DNA from: Deltaproteobacteria bacterium
Lineage (GTDB): Bacteria > Myxococcota_A > UBA9160 > JAJDAL01
Direction of reading: 5' to 3'
DNA: 58,814 bases
NCBI GenBank assembly: GCA_029261875.1
Contig: JAJDAL010000003.1
Location: forward strand, 1-58,814
How positions within the stretch are numbered: the stretch's first letter is position 1; each line of letters begins with the position of its first letter. A program made the position numbers and the translations under genes. The notes beneath the pieces are model-generated. The model saw only the letters and a program-made list of their open reading frames with translations. It searched no databases and was not told the DNA's origin. Shown here in pieces: positions 31,263-39,467 of the stretch.

Positions 31263-31943
31263 ATGGCCAAGGCGGCGATTCTTCGGGCGGAGCCCGAAAC
31301 CCGAGAGCGGATCCTGGTCGCGGCCCTCGGCGCGTTTTCGGAACGGGGATTCGACGGCGCCAGCACCCGGGAGATTGCTTCCCGCGCCCAGGTGAATCTG
31401 GGACTGGTCCAATACTACTTCGGAAGCAAGCAGAAGCTCTGGCAGGAATCCGTCAACCGCGCGTTCGCCGAACTGAGCGGCGGGCTCGATCGAATCCTCG
31501 CGGACGATCGACCCATCGATGAACGCGAACGTCTGCGTCTTCTGATCCGCGGGCACACGCACTTCGTCGCCCGCAATACCGAGTTCATTCGCTTGATGCA
31601 CGACGAGGGCAAGCGCCAGGGCCCGCGCATGCGCTGGATGGTCGATCGCCACATCAAGCCGTTGTACGGAAAATTATTGCCGTTGATCGAGGGAGCCCAG
31701 CGCAAGGGGATGCTACCCGCCGACGTGGCGCCGGTTCATTACCTCTACATCTTGGTCGGCTCCGTCGGCCTGATTTTTCACCAGGCCGAAGAGTGCAAAC
31801 GCCTCTCGGGCTTGAATCCCGCCGATCCCGCTTCCACGGCCGCGCACGCTCGCGCGGTCGAGCATTTGTTTCTGGGCGCGCCCACCGTGGAGGTTCCGAT
31901 GAATTCGAATCCGCTCGCTCCCGAGGTCAGCCGTGAAGCGTGA
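31263..31943 (+). CDS. TetR/AcrR-family transcriptional regulator
   Basis: A 226-aa regulator with a canonical N-terminal DNA-binding domain: TRERILVAALGAFSERGFDG, then STREIASRAQVNLGLVQYYF and GSKQKLW (residues ~12-60). The C-terminal ligand domain is larger than average and has the HDEGKRQGPRMRWMVDRHI stretch seen in the CerR/'C-terminal domain 26'-like group. It should repress from the operator at 31202-31240 and release on binding a small hydrophobic ligand; that ligand is unknown. ATG 31263 has only a modest ribosome site (GGGGACG). Its last 11 bp overlap the DoxX-like gene, so regulator and target are co-expressed. Confidence 0.92.
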   Translation: MAKAAILRAEPETRERILVAALGAFSERGFDGASTREIASRAQVNLGLVQYYFGSKQKLWQESVNRAFAELSGGLDRILADDRPIDERERLRLLIRGHTHFVARNTEFIRLMHDEGKRQGPRMRWMVDRHIKPLYGKLLPLIEGAQRKGMLPADVAPVHYLYILVGSVGLIFHQAEECKRLSGLNPADPASTAAHARAVEHLFLGAPTVEVPMNSNPLAPEVSREA

Positions 31944-32349
31944 CACGCTCTATTGGATCGTTACGGGAATTTTCTGCACGGTGTTCCTGTTCGGAGGGGT
32001 GAGCCACTTACTTCGCTCCGAGGCCATGGCGCAGTCCATGACCGGGCTCGGGTATCCCCTGTATGTGATGACGATCCTGGGTACCGCCAAAGTGTTGGGC
32101 GCCATGGCCCTGCTGGTGCCCGGTTGGGCGATTCTCAAGGAATGGGCCTACGCGGGCTTCGCCTTCGACCTGATCGGGGCCACCGCCTCGCATTCGTTCG
32201 TCGGCGATCCCCTGTCGGAGACCCTGCCGCCGCTGGCGCTGCTGTTGCTGGGCGCCGCTTCCTATGCTCTGCGTCCGCCCGCGCGACGCGTCGTGGCCGC
32301 ATCGCGCGCGGAGTCGGATGCGGTCGGCGTTCCGCAAGCCGTGGCGTGA
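31933..32349 (+). CDS. DoxX-like small integral membrane protein
   Basis: A 138-aa protein with four hydrophobic segments (TLYWIVTGIFCTVFLFGGVS; PLYVMTILGTAKVLGAMALL; AYAGFAFDLIGATASHSF; PLALLLLGAASYAL), matching the DoxX-like family of four-helix membrane proteins. Family members are linked to redox or sulfur metabolism, but most lack a defined reaction. The GTG start overlaps the end of the TetR gene by 11 bp, so it is translationally coupled. It is followed by the MDR reductase 70 bp on. Confidence 0.85.
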   Translation: MKRDTLYWIVTGIFCTVFLFGGVSHLLRSEAMAQSMTGLGYPLYVMTILGTAKVLGAMALLVPGWAILKEWAYAGFAFDLIGATASHSFVGDPLSETLPPLALLLLGAASYALRPPARRVVAASRAESDAVGVPQAVA

Positions 32350-32389
32350 TCCGGAATTTTTGATCGTCGAAGAACGCAAACAATGAGAT

Positions 32390-32406
32390 CCTCGGCTGAA
32401 CCGAGG
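32390..32406 (+). promoter_or_regulatory. hairpin overlapping the MDR ribosome-binding site
   Basis: CCTCGG-ctgaa-CCGAGG forms a perfect 6-bp stem with a 5-nt loop. The 3' arm shares its last bases with the Shine-Dalgarno GGAGGG (32405-32410) of the MDR gene starting at 32420. Partial masking of the ribosome site is possible. Confidence 0.35.
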
Positions 32407-32419
32407 AGGGAGAACGAAC

Positions 32420-33415
32420 ATGACGCAAGAAAACCGCCAGTGGCGGCTGGCCCGGCGCCCGGTGGGCATGGTCCAGGAGCGCGACTTCGCGCTTCACCGT
32501 GAACCGATTCCGACTCCGTCCGATGGGCAAGTGCTCGTGCGAACCCGCTGGCTCGCCTTCGAGCCCGCCATGCGGGGTTGGATCGAAGACCGCCCCAACT
32601 ACATCCCGCCGGTCCCGATTGGCGACGTGATGCGCGGTATGGCGGTGGGGGAAGTCGTGGAGTCGAAACTCGACGGGTACGCGCCGGGTGACCGGGTGAC
32701 GGGCATGCTGGGTTGGCAGGAATGGGCGATCGGCGACGCCGGCTTGCGCGTCCTCCCGCCCGATACGGATCCCCGCATCGCACTTTCGGTGTTCGGAATC
32801 ACGGGCCTCACGGCATATTTCGGATTGCTCGATATTGGGCAGCCGAAAGCGGGGGATGTGGTGGTGGTTTCCGGGGCAGCGGGGGCGACGGGTTCCGTGG
32901 TCGGACAGATTGCGAAACGCAAGGATTGTCGCGTCATCGGCATCGCCGGAGGTGCGGAAAAATGCGCCTGGCTGACGGACAAAGCGCACTTCGACGCTGC
33001 GATCGACTACAAGGCCGAGAATGTGGGAGAGCGTCTCGATGTGTTGTGTCCCGACGGTGTCGACGTCTTTTTCGACAACGTCGGGGGGCCGATTCTCGAC
33101 GCGGTGTTGGCCCGCATCGCGCTGCACGCCCGGATCGTCGTGTGCGGCGCGATTTCCGCCTACAACGCGGAAGAACGCCCGCCCGGACCGCGCAACTACT
33201 ACCGCATCGTTGCTCAGCGCGGACGCATGCAGGGCTTCGTCGTGATCGACTACTTGTCGCGCGCTGCGGAAGCGATGAAGGACCTGGCGACGTGGGTGGC
33301 CGAGGGACACATCACCTGGGAGGCGGATGTCCAACAGGGCTTCGAGAACGTGCCCAAGACGTTGTTGCGGCTCTACAGCGGTCAGAACTTCGGCAAACAA
33401 CTACTCGAGCTCTGA
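32420..33415 (+). CDS. NADP-dependent MDR oxidoreductase (CurA-like)
   Basis: A 331-aa zinc-free medium-chain reductase of the CurA/PTGR type. The N-terminal segment is RLARRPVGMVQERDFAL, the substrate loop has RGWIEDRPNYIPPVPIGDVM, the NADPH motif is VSGAAGATGSVVGQIAK, and GIAGGAEKCAWL and DVFFDNVGGPILDAVLARI follow. It would reduce the double bond of an enone or alkenal. Strong ribosome site GGAGGGAGAA. It lies inside the TetR-controlled run, 16 bp before the FAD monooxygenase. It is a paralogue of the gene at 17639-18670 (similar NAD-binding cores). Confidence 0.9.
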   Translation: MTQENRQWRLARRPVGMVQERDFALHREPIPTPSDGQVLVRTRWLAFEPAMRGWIEDRPNYIPPVPIGDVMRGMAVGEVVESKLDGYAPGDRVTGMLGWQEWAIGDAGLRVLPPDTDPRIALSVFGITGLTAYFGLLDIGQPKAGDVVVVSGAAGATGSVVGQIAKRKDCRVIGIAGGAEKCAWLTDKAHFDAAIDYKAENVGERLDVLCPDGVDVFFDNVGGPILDAVLARIALHARIVVCGAISAYNAEERPPGPRNYYRIVAQRGRMQGFVVIDYLSRAAEAMKDLATWVAEGHITWEADVQQGFENVPKTLLRLYSGQNFGKQLLEL

Positions 33416-33431
33416 TCGAAGGAAAGTTCCG

Positions 33432-34973
33432 ATGACGGACGAACATTTCGATGTCGCCATCGTGGGCTATGGGCCCGTGGGCGCCATGGCGGGGTTGCTG
33501 CTCGCCGAAGCGGGTGTGCGGGTCGCGATCCTCGACCGAACCTTCGAAGTGGTGGATCTGCCGCGGGCGGTTGGACTCGACGGCGAGTCCGTTCGGGCAT
33601 TCCAGCGCATCGGTCTCGGGGACGCGGTGAACGCGCTGTTGCAGATGCCGCGCGAGAAGGATGAGGTCGTCTTCACCAATTCGAAGCGCGAGCGTCTGTT
33701 TGGTCTGGCGATTCCGCCGAAGGGTCCGATGGGTTGGCGGGACACGGCTTTTTTCGACCAGCCCGAGCTCGAAGCGTTTCTGCGCGATCAGGTTCAGGAG
33801 CGCGATCGAATCGAAGTCTTTCCGGGACGAGAAGTAACGGGTCTCGCTCAGGACCCGGAGGGTGTCGAAGTCCGGAGCCTCGGTGTTTCCGACGGAAAAG
33901 AGACGAACCTGCGCGCTTCCTTCGTGCTCGGCTGCGATGGCGCATCGAGCTTTGTGCGCGAAAGCGCTGGTATCGAGTGGACGAGTCTCGGCTACGACCA
34001 GGACTGGCTCGTGCTCGACATCATCCAGCGTCGGGCGGCGGAACTGCCGCTGGCCACCATGCAGGTGTGTGACCCGAAGCGATTGACGACGTTCGTCTGT
34101 TGCAAAGACCCCTATCGGCGTTGGGAGTTCCAGCTGCTGCCGGGCGAAACGCGGGAAGAGATGCTTCGCCCCGAAAGAATCCAAGAGCTGTTGTTGCCCT
34201 GGCTGCCGCCGGAGCACTACGACATCCGGCGTTCGGCGGTCTATCAATTCCACGCCGCCACTGCGGACCGCTGGCAAGCCGGCCGCGTCTTCCTGGCCGG
34301 CGATGCCGCCCACCAGACGCCGCCTTTCCTCGGGCAAGGTCTCAATGCGGGATTCCGTGACGCGGTCAACCTGGGGTGGAAATTGCCCTTGGTCTTGTCG
34401 GGCGAATGCGATGCGCGTCTGCTCGAAACCTACGCGGAAGAGCGCGACGCCCACGCCCGCGACCTGGTCGAATGGGCGGTGGCGGTGGGCAAGCTGATGG
34501 AAACCCTCGCGGCGCGCGAAGCGGGCCTGCCGGATCCCTACCCGGATGCGGATGCGAGTGCGGGATATGGGCAGGGCCGCACGGCCCCTTCGCTTCGCAG
34601 CGGAGTGCTGGTGGGCACGCCAGCGCCGACGGAGCCCCACGTCGGTCGTCTCCTCCATCAGCCAACGATTCGATTGCCCGATGGCACGGTAACCCGGCTC
34701 GACGAACTCTACGGGCGAAGCTTCGCGGTGCTCGGTCGAGATCCCCGCGACCTGGAGCTGGGCCCCGAAGCCAGTGCGATTCTGAAACGTCTCCACGGGC
34801 GTACCCAGAGCCTGACAGGGATCGAGGTGGTCGGAGGTCGACTGGATCCCTTGTTCGACGCCCACCCGGCGGTCGTGCTTCGCCCGGATCGATACATCTA
34901 CGGCGTTGTGGACGAGCAACGCGACCTCGATGGCCTGCTGGTGCAACTTGCCGGAGATCTCGCGCTCCGGTAG
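33432..34973 (+). CDS. FAD-dependent aromatic hydroxylase (MhpA/PHBH-like monooxygenase)
   Basis: A 513-aa class A flavoprotein monooxygenase. The N-terminal dinucleotide motif is VAIVGYGPVGAMAGLLLAEA, the DG motif FVLGCDGASSFVRESAG, and the FAD-ribityl motif VFLAGDAAHQTPPFLGQGLN, all in order. A C-terminal thioredoxin-like extension (residues ~400-513) matches MhpA-type enzymes. It likely hydroxylates a phenolic or other aromatic ring with NAD(P)H and O2. It has GGAAAG ahead of the ATG, sits 16 bp after the MDR gene and is probably part of the TetR-controlled operon. No ring-cleavage dioxygenase is adjacent. Confidence 0.9.
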   Translation: MTDEHFDVAIVGYGPVGAMAGLLLAEAGVRVAILDRTFEVVDLPRAVGLDGESVRAFQRIGLGDAVNALLQMPREKDEVVFTNSKRERLFGLAIPPKGPMGWRDTAFFDQPELEAFLRDQVQERDRIEVFPGREVTGLAQDPEGVEVRSLGVSDGKETNLRASFVLGCDGASSFVRESAGIEWTSLGYDQDWLVLDIIQRRAAELPLATMQVCDPKRLTTFVCCKDPYRRWEFQLLPGETREEMLRPERIQELLLPWLPPEHYDIRRSAVYQFHAATADRWQAGRVFLAGDAAHQTPPFLGQGLNAGFRDAVNLGWKLPLVLSGECDARLLETYAEERDAHARDLVEWAVAVGKLMETLAAREAGLPDPYPDADASAGYGQGRTAPSLRSGVLVGTPAPTEPHVGRLLHQPTIRLPDGTVTRLDELYGRSFAVLGRDPRDLELGPEASAILKRLHGRTQSLTGIEVVGGRLDPLFDAHPAVVLRPDRYIYGVVDEQRDLDGLLVQLAGDLALR

Positions 34974-34983
34974 TCCTGGGGGC

Positions 34984-35775
34984 GTGAGTATTCGCACCCT
35001 CGGAATTCTTCTTGCGTCCGTTGCCACCCTCTCCTGCGACACGCCGGATTGCGCGCTTCGATTCGTCGAAGACTATGAGGGGGGGAGTGGCTACCAGCGC
35101 GCAGCGCCGAATCTCCTGTTTCCCGGTACGCGAATGATTCGGGACATTCACGGGGAAGGGGAGCTCGAGATCGTATCGACACCGGTTCGAGCCGGGAAAC
35201 ACGCCGCTTCCTTCAAGCTCGCTGCCGAAGAAGACCGGGTCGAGCTACGCGTGCCCGGTGAGGTTCCCATCGGCGCCGAACGCTGGTACGGGTTCAGCGT
35301 TTTCCTTCCGGAGGATTGGGCGCCGGAGCCGCGCTACGTGCTGGTGTCCCAATGGCACGCGCGCCCGGACGAAGGGGAGCCCGGACGCAGCCCTCCGCTC
35401 GGACTCCTGGTCTCGGGCGAAAGCTGGAAACTCTGGTCGCGTTGGGACGATCGCCCGCTCACCCCCGCAGGCGCGGATCTCCATTTGACCGAATTGTGGA
35501 CGGGGCCCATTGAACGCGGTCGTTGGACGGATTGGGTGATTCACGCCCGGTGGTCCTTCGGTCCCGACGGTTCCCTGGAAGTCTGGAAGGATGGGGAGCG
35601 CATCGTCGAGCACGCCGGTCCCAATTGCTACAACGACCGGCGCGGGCTCTACTTCAAGTGGGGCCTCTATCATACCCAGCGCAATCGCGGGCTGTTCAAC
35701 GACGAGTTGCGCATTGGTGACCACTGGGCGAGCTACGCCTGCGTCGACCCGGCCGCTCGAGCGGAGCGACCGTAG
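34984..35775 (+). CDS. polysaccharide-lyase-like lipoprotein
   Basis: A 263-aa protein with a lipoprotein-like signal VSIRTLGILLASVATLSC, the Cys being residue 18. The mature part has the jelly-roll landmarks of the polysaccharide-lyase family related to heparin lyase I/alginate lyases: GAERWYGFSVFLPEDW, LVSQWHARPDEGEPG, WTDWVIHARWSFGPDGSLEV and a late YFKWGLYHTQ. A lyase or glycan-binding role at the cell surface is inferred. GTG 34984 follows GGGGG, 10 bp after the monooxygenase stop, so it could be the last gene of that run. It is followed by a strong promoter for the glycosyltransferase pair. Confidence 0.72.
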   Translation: MSIRTLGILLASVATLSCDTPDCALRFVEDYEGGSGYQRAAPNLLFPGTRMIRDIHGEGELEIVSTPVRAGKHAASFKLAAEEDRVELRVPGEVPIGAERWYGFSVFLPEDWAPEPRYVLVSQWHARPDEGEPGRSPPLGLLVSGESWKLWSRWDDRPLTPAGADLHLTELWTGPIERGRWTDWVIHARWSFGPDGSLEVWKDGERIVEHAGPNCYNDRRGLYFKWGLYHTQRNRGLFNDELRIGDHWASYACVDPAARAERP

Positions 35776-35785
35776 GGCGGAGCGA

Positions 35786-35813
35786 TTGACCCCTCTGGGA
35801 TCCACTCCATAAT
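35786..35813 (+). promoter_or_regulatory. near-consensus promoter of the glycosyltransferase pair
   Basis: TTGACC (35786-35791), a 16-bp spacer and CATAAT (35808-35813), each matching the sigma70 consensus at 5 of 6 bases. The start codon at 35820 is only 6 nt past the -10, so the transcript would begin at or next to the ATG. Confidence 0.65.
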
Positions 35814-35819
35814 GGGCGG

Positions 35820-36911
35820 ATGCGGGTCGCCCTGATTGCCTACAGCCTCGAAGACTACGCGGTTGAGTACGCGAACGCGCTTTCGTCGCTGTGTCGTGTG
35901 ACGCTCTTCGCGTCGCGCCCCAAGATGGCCCGCTACACGCCGTTCGTGAAGCCCGAAGTCGATCTTCGGGTGTTCGCGTGGCCGCGTATGCGCAGTCTTC
36001 GCAATGCCTCGTTTCTGCCGAGGCTGGCCCGGGCGATCCGTGCGACATCGCCGGAAATCGTCCACAACTTGAGTCCGACGTTCTTCTGGTTTGGCGCGCT
36101 GGCGAAACGTCTCGGGAATGCGCGGTCGTTCACCACGGTGCACGATGTTCGTCCTCATCGAGGAGATGCCCCATCGGCACAAGTTCCCCACTCCCTCGTC
36201 CGCTGGGGGGCGCGGAAGTCCCACGCGGTGGTCGTGCATGGGCGAGCCTTGCGAGATCGCATTGCCGAAGAGCTGCCGCTCGAATTGGGTCGCGTCTTCG
36301 AAGCGCCGCATCCGGTGTTGTTGCGCTATCGCGAACTCGCAGGTTCCTTGACACCCCAAAAGGACGATTTTCTTCGCGTCCTTTGTTTCGGTCGCATGCT
36401 CACCTACAAGGGGATTCCGGAGCTCGTCCGCTGCGAACAGCGCGTTGCGCAGCAGCGCGCCGATGTTCAGTTCGTCGTCGCCGGTTCCGGGCCCGCGCTC
36501 GCGCGTGCCCGCCAGCAAGCGGCGCCCACAGCCAAGATCCAATGGCTCGATCGGTTCATTCCCGACCTGGAGACCGCGCAGCTGTTCTTGGATTCCGACG
36601 TGGTTGCGTTGCCCTATTACGAGGGGTCGCAGAGCGGCGTGCTGGCGCTCGCCTCGGTATTCGGGAAACCCGTCGTCGCCACGCGCGTAGGAAGCATTTC
36701 CGAGGTCGTGGAGTCCAGCGAAATGGGTTTGATCGTCGAGCCCGGGGATGCGAAGGCGCTGGCGGATGCGGTTCTCGCGTTGGCAGAAGATCCGGCATTG
36801 CGAAACAAGCTGGCCGACGGTTCGCGTCAGCTGGCCGAGACGTCCTGGTCCCACGCGAACGTAGCCAAGCGCGGAGTCGAGATCTATCGCGCGGGGAAAG
36901 CAGTCGCATGA
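35820..36911 (+). CDS. GT4-family glycosyltransferase
   Basis: A 363-aa GT-B glycosyltransferase. The C-terminal donor-binding half has LRVLCFGRMLTYKGIPELVR, then FVVAGSGPALARA, WLDRFIPDLETAQLF and the E-x7-E region PYYEGSQSGVLALASVFGKP, with VVATRVGSISEVVE after it. That is standard retaining GT4 architecture. The N-terminal acceptor half starts MRVALIAYSLEDYAVEYANA. It adds a sugar from a nucleotide donor to an unknown acceptor, probably a surface glycan. The ATG may be leaderless given the promoter at 35786-35813. It overlaps the following GT2 gene by ATGA. Confidence 0.9.
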   Translation: MRVALIAYSLEDYAVEYANALSSLCRVTLFASRPKMARYTPFVKPEVDLRVFAWPRMRSLRNASFLPRLARAIRATSPEIVHNLSPTFFWFGALAKRLGNARSFTTVHDVRPHRGDAPSAQVPHSLVRWGARKSHAVVVHGRALRDRIAEELPLELGRVFEAPHPVLLRYRELAGSLTPQKDDFLRVLCFGRMLTYKGIPELVRCEQRVAQQRADVQFVVAGSGPALARARQQAAPTAKIQWLDRFIPDLETAQLFLDSDVVALPYYEGSQSGVLALASVFGKPVVATRVGSISEVVESSEMGLIVEPGDAKALADAVLALAEDPALRNKLADGSRQLAETSWSHANVAKRGVEIYRAGKAVA

Positions 36912-37849
36912 CGCAAGGCGAGGCCGCTGTCAGCGTATTGATCGTTTCGGACTATGCGCCCGGACAAGACCGGGGTTGGGATCTACTGCGCCGGACGCTC
37001 CGCGCGATGGCGAAACTCGAGTTCGATGAGCCTGTGGAGTTCCTCTACTGCGAGGACGCGCAATATCGAGACCGCGTTCCCCCGGATCTGACCGCGATCC
37101 TGCCGGGACTCCGCATCCTGTTCGCGAAGGCGAATTCCGCCAATGCGCTGAAGAACGCAGGGGTCCGCGCGTCGCGCGCTGAATTCGTCGCCTCCGTCGA
37201 TGCGGATTGTGTGCCGGCGCCCGGTTGGCTCGCGGCAGCGGTCGAGACATTGCGCGCACATCCCGACGTCGCCGTGGTGAGCGGTCGAACCCGCTACGCG
37301 GGCAATGGTCGCAGCCAGCGGATTCTGGGTCTGGTGGACCGCGCGCAGATCGATTCGAATCGGATTCGCGAATCGACGTTCGTTTCGAACAACAATTGCG
37401 CCTACCGGCGATCCGTTTACCTCGAACACCCGCTCCACGAAGAAGTTTCATTTTTCGCCGGGAAACTCCAGGGGGAGAAACTTCGCCGCCTGGGGCATCG
37501 GTTGCTCTTCGACCCTCGGATGACCGTTCACCACTGGTGGGACGGGTGGTCCACTCAGCGGGAATACCGGCGTCAGCTGGGTTACAGCGTCGTGGCCATG
37601 CGGCGGGTGGATCCGGAACTGCGTTTTTCGAAACTGCTTCGCATCGGGCCGCTGTTGATTCCCGCCATGGTGGCCTACCGAACCGCGCGGCGGGTTTTCG
37701 AAGTGTGTCGATCCGCCCGACACCTCGACGTGCGTTGGTACGAAGTTCCCCTGGCGCTCGCGAGCGCCGTGATCCTCCACCTCTTGGAGGTTCCCGGCAT
37801 GTGGAATGCGTTTCGCAACGAGGCGTTCGACTCTACTCTGTTCCGATAG
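36908..37849 (+). CDS. GT2-family glycosyltransferase
   Basis: A 313-aa GT-A-fold protein. VSVLIVSDYAPGQDRGWDLL opens the fold. ANALKNAGVRASRAEFVASV is followed by DADCVPAPGWL, the DxD-containing metal/nucleotide site (D-A-D). NNNCAYRRSVYLEHP and VHHWWDGWSTQREYRRQLGY complete the core. The C-terminal ~60 residues are hydrophobic, suggesting membrane attachment. ATG 36908 overlaps the GT4 stop, so the two are translationally coupled and likely act in sequence on one glycan. It is convergent with apaG, with a 12-bp gap. Confidence 0.88.
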   Translation: MTQGEAAVSVLIVSDYAPGQDRGWDLLRRTLRAMAKLEFDEPVEFLYCEDAQYRDRVPPDLTAILPGLRILFAKANSANALKNAGVRASRAEFVASVDADCVPAPGWLAAAVETLRAHPDVAVVSGRTRYAGNGRSQRILGLVDRAQIDSNRIRESTFVSNNNCAYRRSVYLEHPLHEEVSFFAGKLQGEKLRRLGHRLLFDPRMTVHHWWDGWSTQREYRRQLGYSVVAMRRVDPELRFSKLLRIGPLLIPAMVAYRTARRVFEVCRSARHLDVRWYEVPLALASAVILHLLEVPGMWNAFRNEAFDSTLFR

Positions 37850-37861
37850 TCCGCGGTTCGA

Positions 37862-38263
37862 TCAGTGGAGCGAGGTCGACTGCTTCAATTCGAAACGCTC
37901 GACCCGCACGTCGAAGGCTTCGTCTCTGCCGACCTCCATGCGATAGCTGCCCTCCATGGTCCCGAAGGGTGTCGGCAGCGGGCATCCCGACGTGTATTCG
38001 AATTCGTCTCCCGGCGCGAGAATCGGTTCCTCCCCCACGACGCCCGGTCCCCGCACTTCTTCCCGGTGCCCAGTGCCGTCGGTGATGAGCCAGTACCGGG
38101 TACGCAGTTGGACCGTTTCTGGACCTTCGTTGCGAATCCGGATGGTGTAGAGGAAGAACCAGGCCGAGCGTTCGGGGTTGGAGTGGTCGGGGCTGTAGCG
38201 GGCGCGAACCTGTACGCGGATTCCCCGGGTGACGGCTTCGGATGTGGATTCGGTGTGATTCAT
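37862..38263 (-). CDS. apaG: ApaG domain protein
   Basis: A 133-aa protein of the ApaG/DUF525 Ig-like fold, about the family length of 125. Landmarks are TRGIRVQVRARYSP, FFLYTIRIRNEG, RTRYWLITDGTGHREEVRGP, GVVGEEPILAPGDEFEYTSG and FGTMEGSYRM, nearly the whole conserved set. ApaG is linked genetically to Ap4A hydrolase and magnesium/cobalt homeostasis in enterobacteria, with no agreed biochemical role; the usual neighbours ksgA and apaH are absent here. ATG 38263 lacks an obvious Shine-Dalgarno. Confidence 0.93.
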   Translation of the reverse strand: MNHTESTSEAVTRGIRVQVRARYSPDHSNPERSAWFFLYTIRIRNEGPETVQLRTRYWLITDGTGHREEVRGPGVVGEEPILAPGDEFEYTSGCPLPTPFGTMEGSYRMEVGRDEAFDVRVERFELKQSTSLH

Positions 38264-38388
38264 GGGGAGTCAAGAGTAGGGAAGAGTGGGGCCCATCCGA
38301 AAGCGCACCCGACGATTTTGCTTTCAGTCGCTAGATTGCGATGGCGCGCCCGAATGCTCACGGGTGCAGCCAAAATTGGGGGGTGAAG

Positions 38389-39384
38389 ATGAGCTGCCGT
38401 TGGTCTTGGTTCCGGTGTTTTTCGGGTTCTCGTGGCTTCCAATGCGGTCTTTTGGCGATCCTTTTGATGTGGGTCGGAGGGGATGCGGGAGCGGCCGACG
38501 GCCCGTGTGATTGCGCGTCCGCACGCGCTTGCGAGGTGATCGCTGGTGGGAATCCGCCCGTTCCCGGTTGCCGGACGGAAAAGGATTCCCATTACGCGCA
38601 CGTGGACGAGTGTTTTTCGATCTCGATTCCCGTAACCGCCAAAGCCTCCGGATTCAGTCGCGCGATCCGGACGCGCATCGGTGAAAAGCTCGGCGGTACG
38701 CGGCCGATTACCGGGAGAGACTTGCGCGCATTGCTCTCGCAGACGTGTGAGATTCAGCTCAGTGTCCGTTTTGCCATGGACGCCACCTGCGAGCGACCCT
38801 TGTGGGTTTGGTACGCCGGTCCGGGGCACGAACGGCGCAACACCTTCCATCTGGCCAACCGCACCGGCCAGCTATCCCAGGTCGCCATCGTGGCGACATC
38901 GTCGGCGTGCGTGAATCCGATTGCCGAGGCCATCACGGAGATCGTGGAGGAGGAACTCCTTGCGACGCCCCTGAGCGAACTCAGACTCGATCTGGCGCTA
39001 AAGAGCTTCCAGGATCTGTCGTCGCTCTGCACCACGTCGCCCTGCATGATCCCGCTGACTTCGCTTCCCGATCTGGCGCCGCGTCACGTCAAGATTCGTA
39101 TGGGGTCGAACGTCAAGTTCAACTTTGGTGCCGGCAACCGCAGGGAACCGACCAGCCATCCGCAGGTGAGTTGTGGTTGTGATTGCGGTTTGACGGCCCC
39201 CGCCTGCGATGGCGCGTGCCCGAGCGGGGAGGTCTGTCAGACGGACGGGACGGGCTGCTCGTGTGTTGGGCCGAGTGTCTCGTGTGGCGATAGCGGGCCG
39301 GCCTGCGACGGGGAATGCCCGGATCAGGAATCCTGTGGGCCAGATCGCTTCGGCGTGTGCGTGTGCCAGCCGACGGGAGGTTGA
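38389..39384 (+). CDS. exported protein with C-terminal Cys-rich repeats
   Basis: A 331-aa protein. A basic N-terminus and hydrophobic stretch CGLLAILLMWVGGDAGAADG form the signal. The mature N-terminal ~210 residues include paired cysteines (CDCASARACEVIAGG; TATCERPL-like spacing) and an amphipathic C-terminal segment. The last ~60 residues hold two tandem Cys-rich units, APACDGACPSGEVCQ and GPACDGECPDQESCG, each with six or more Cys, like small EGF- or stalk-type modules. I do not recognise the main domain. ATG 38389 is preceded by GGGGGG. A surface or secreted disulfide-stabilised protein is inferred. A strong hairpin follows the stop. Confidence 0.72.
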   Translation: MSCRWSWFRCFSGSRGFQCGLLAILLMWVGGDAGAADGPCDCASARACEVIAGGNPPVPGCRTEKDSHYAHVDECFSISIPVTAKASGFSRAIRTRIGEKLGGTRPITGRDLRALLSQTCEIQLSVRFAMDATCERPLWVWYAGPGHERRNTFHLANRTGQLSQVAIVATSSACVNPIAEAITEIVEEELLATPLSELRLDLALKSFQDLSSLCTTSPCMIPLTSLPDLAPRHVKIRMGSNVKFNFGAGNRREPTSHPQVSCGCDCGLTAPACDGACPSGEVCQTDGTGCSCVGPSVSCGDSGPACDGECPDQESCGPDRFGVCVCQPTGG

Positions 39385-39394
39385 TGGATCCGGG

Positions 39395-39428
39395 TTGGGG
39401 CAGGGGCCTTTCAGGCCCTCTGCCCCAA
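39395..39428. terminator. long bidirectional terminator hairpin
   Basis: The arm TTGGGGCAGGGGCCT (39395-39409) pairs across a 3-nt loop with 39413-39428, 15 base pairs interrupted by one bulged A. It lies between the stops of two convergent genes (39384 plus, 39468 minus), so it can serve both. Confidence 0.75.
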
Positions 39429-39467
39429 TATTCCGGGCGAAGTGCGGCAGGGGATCCGTGCGGTTGG

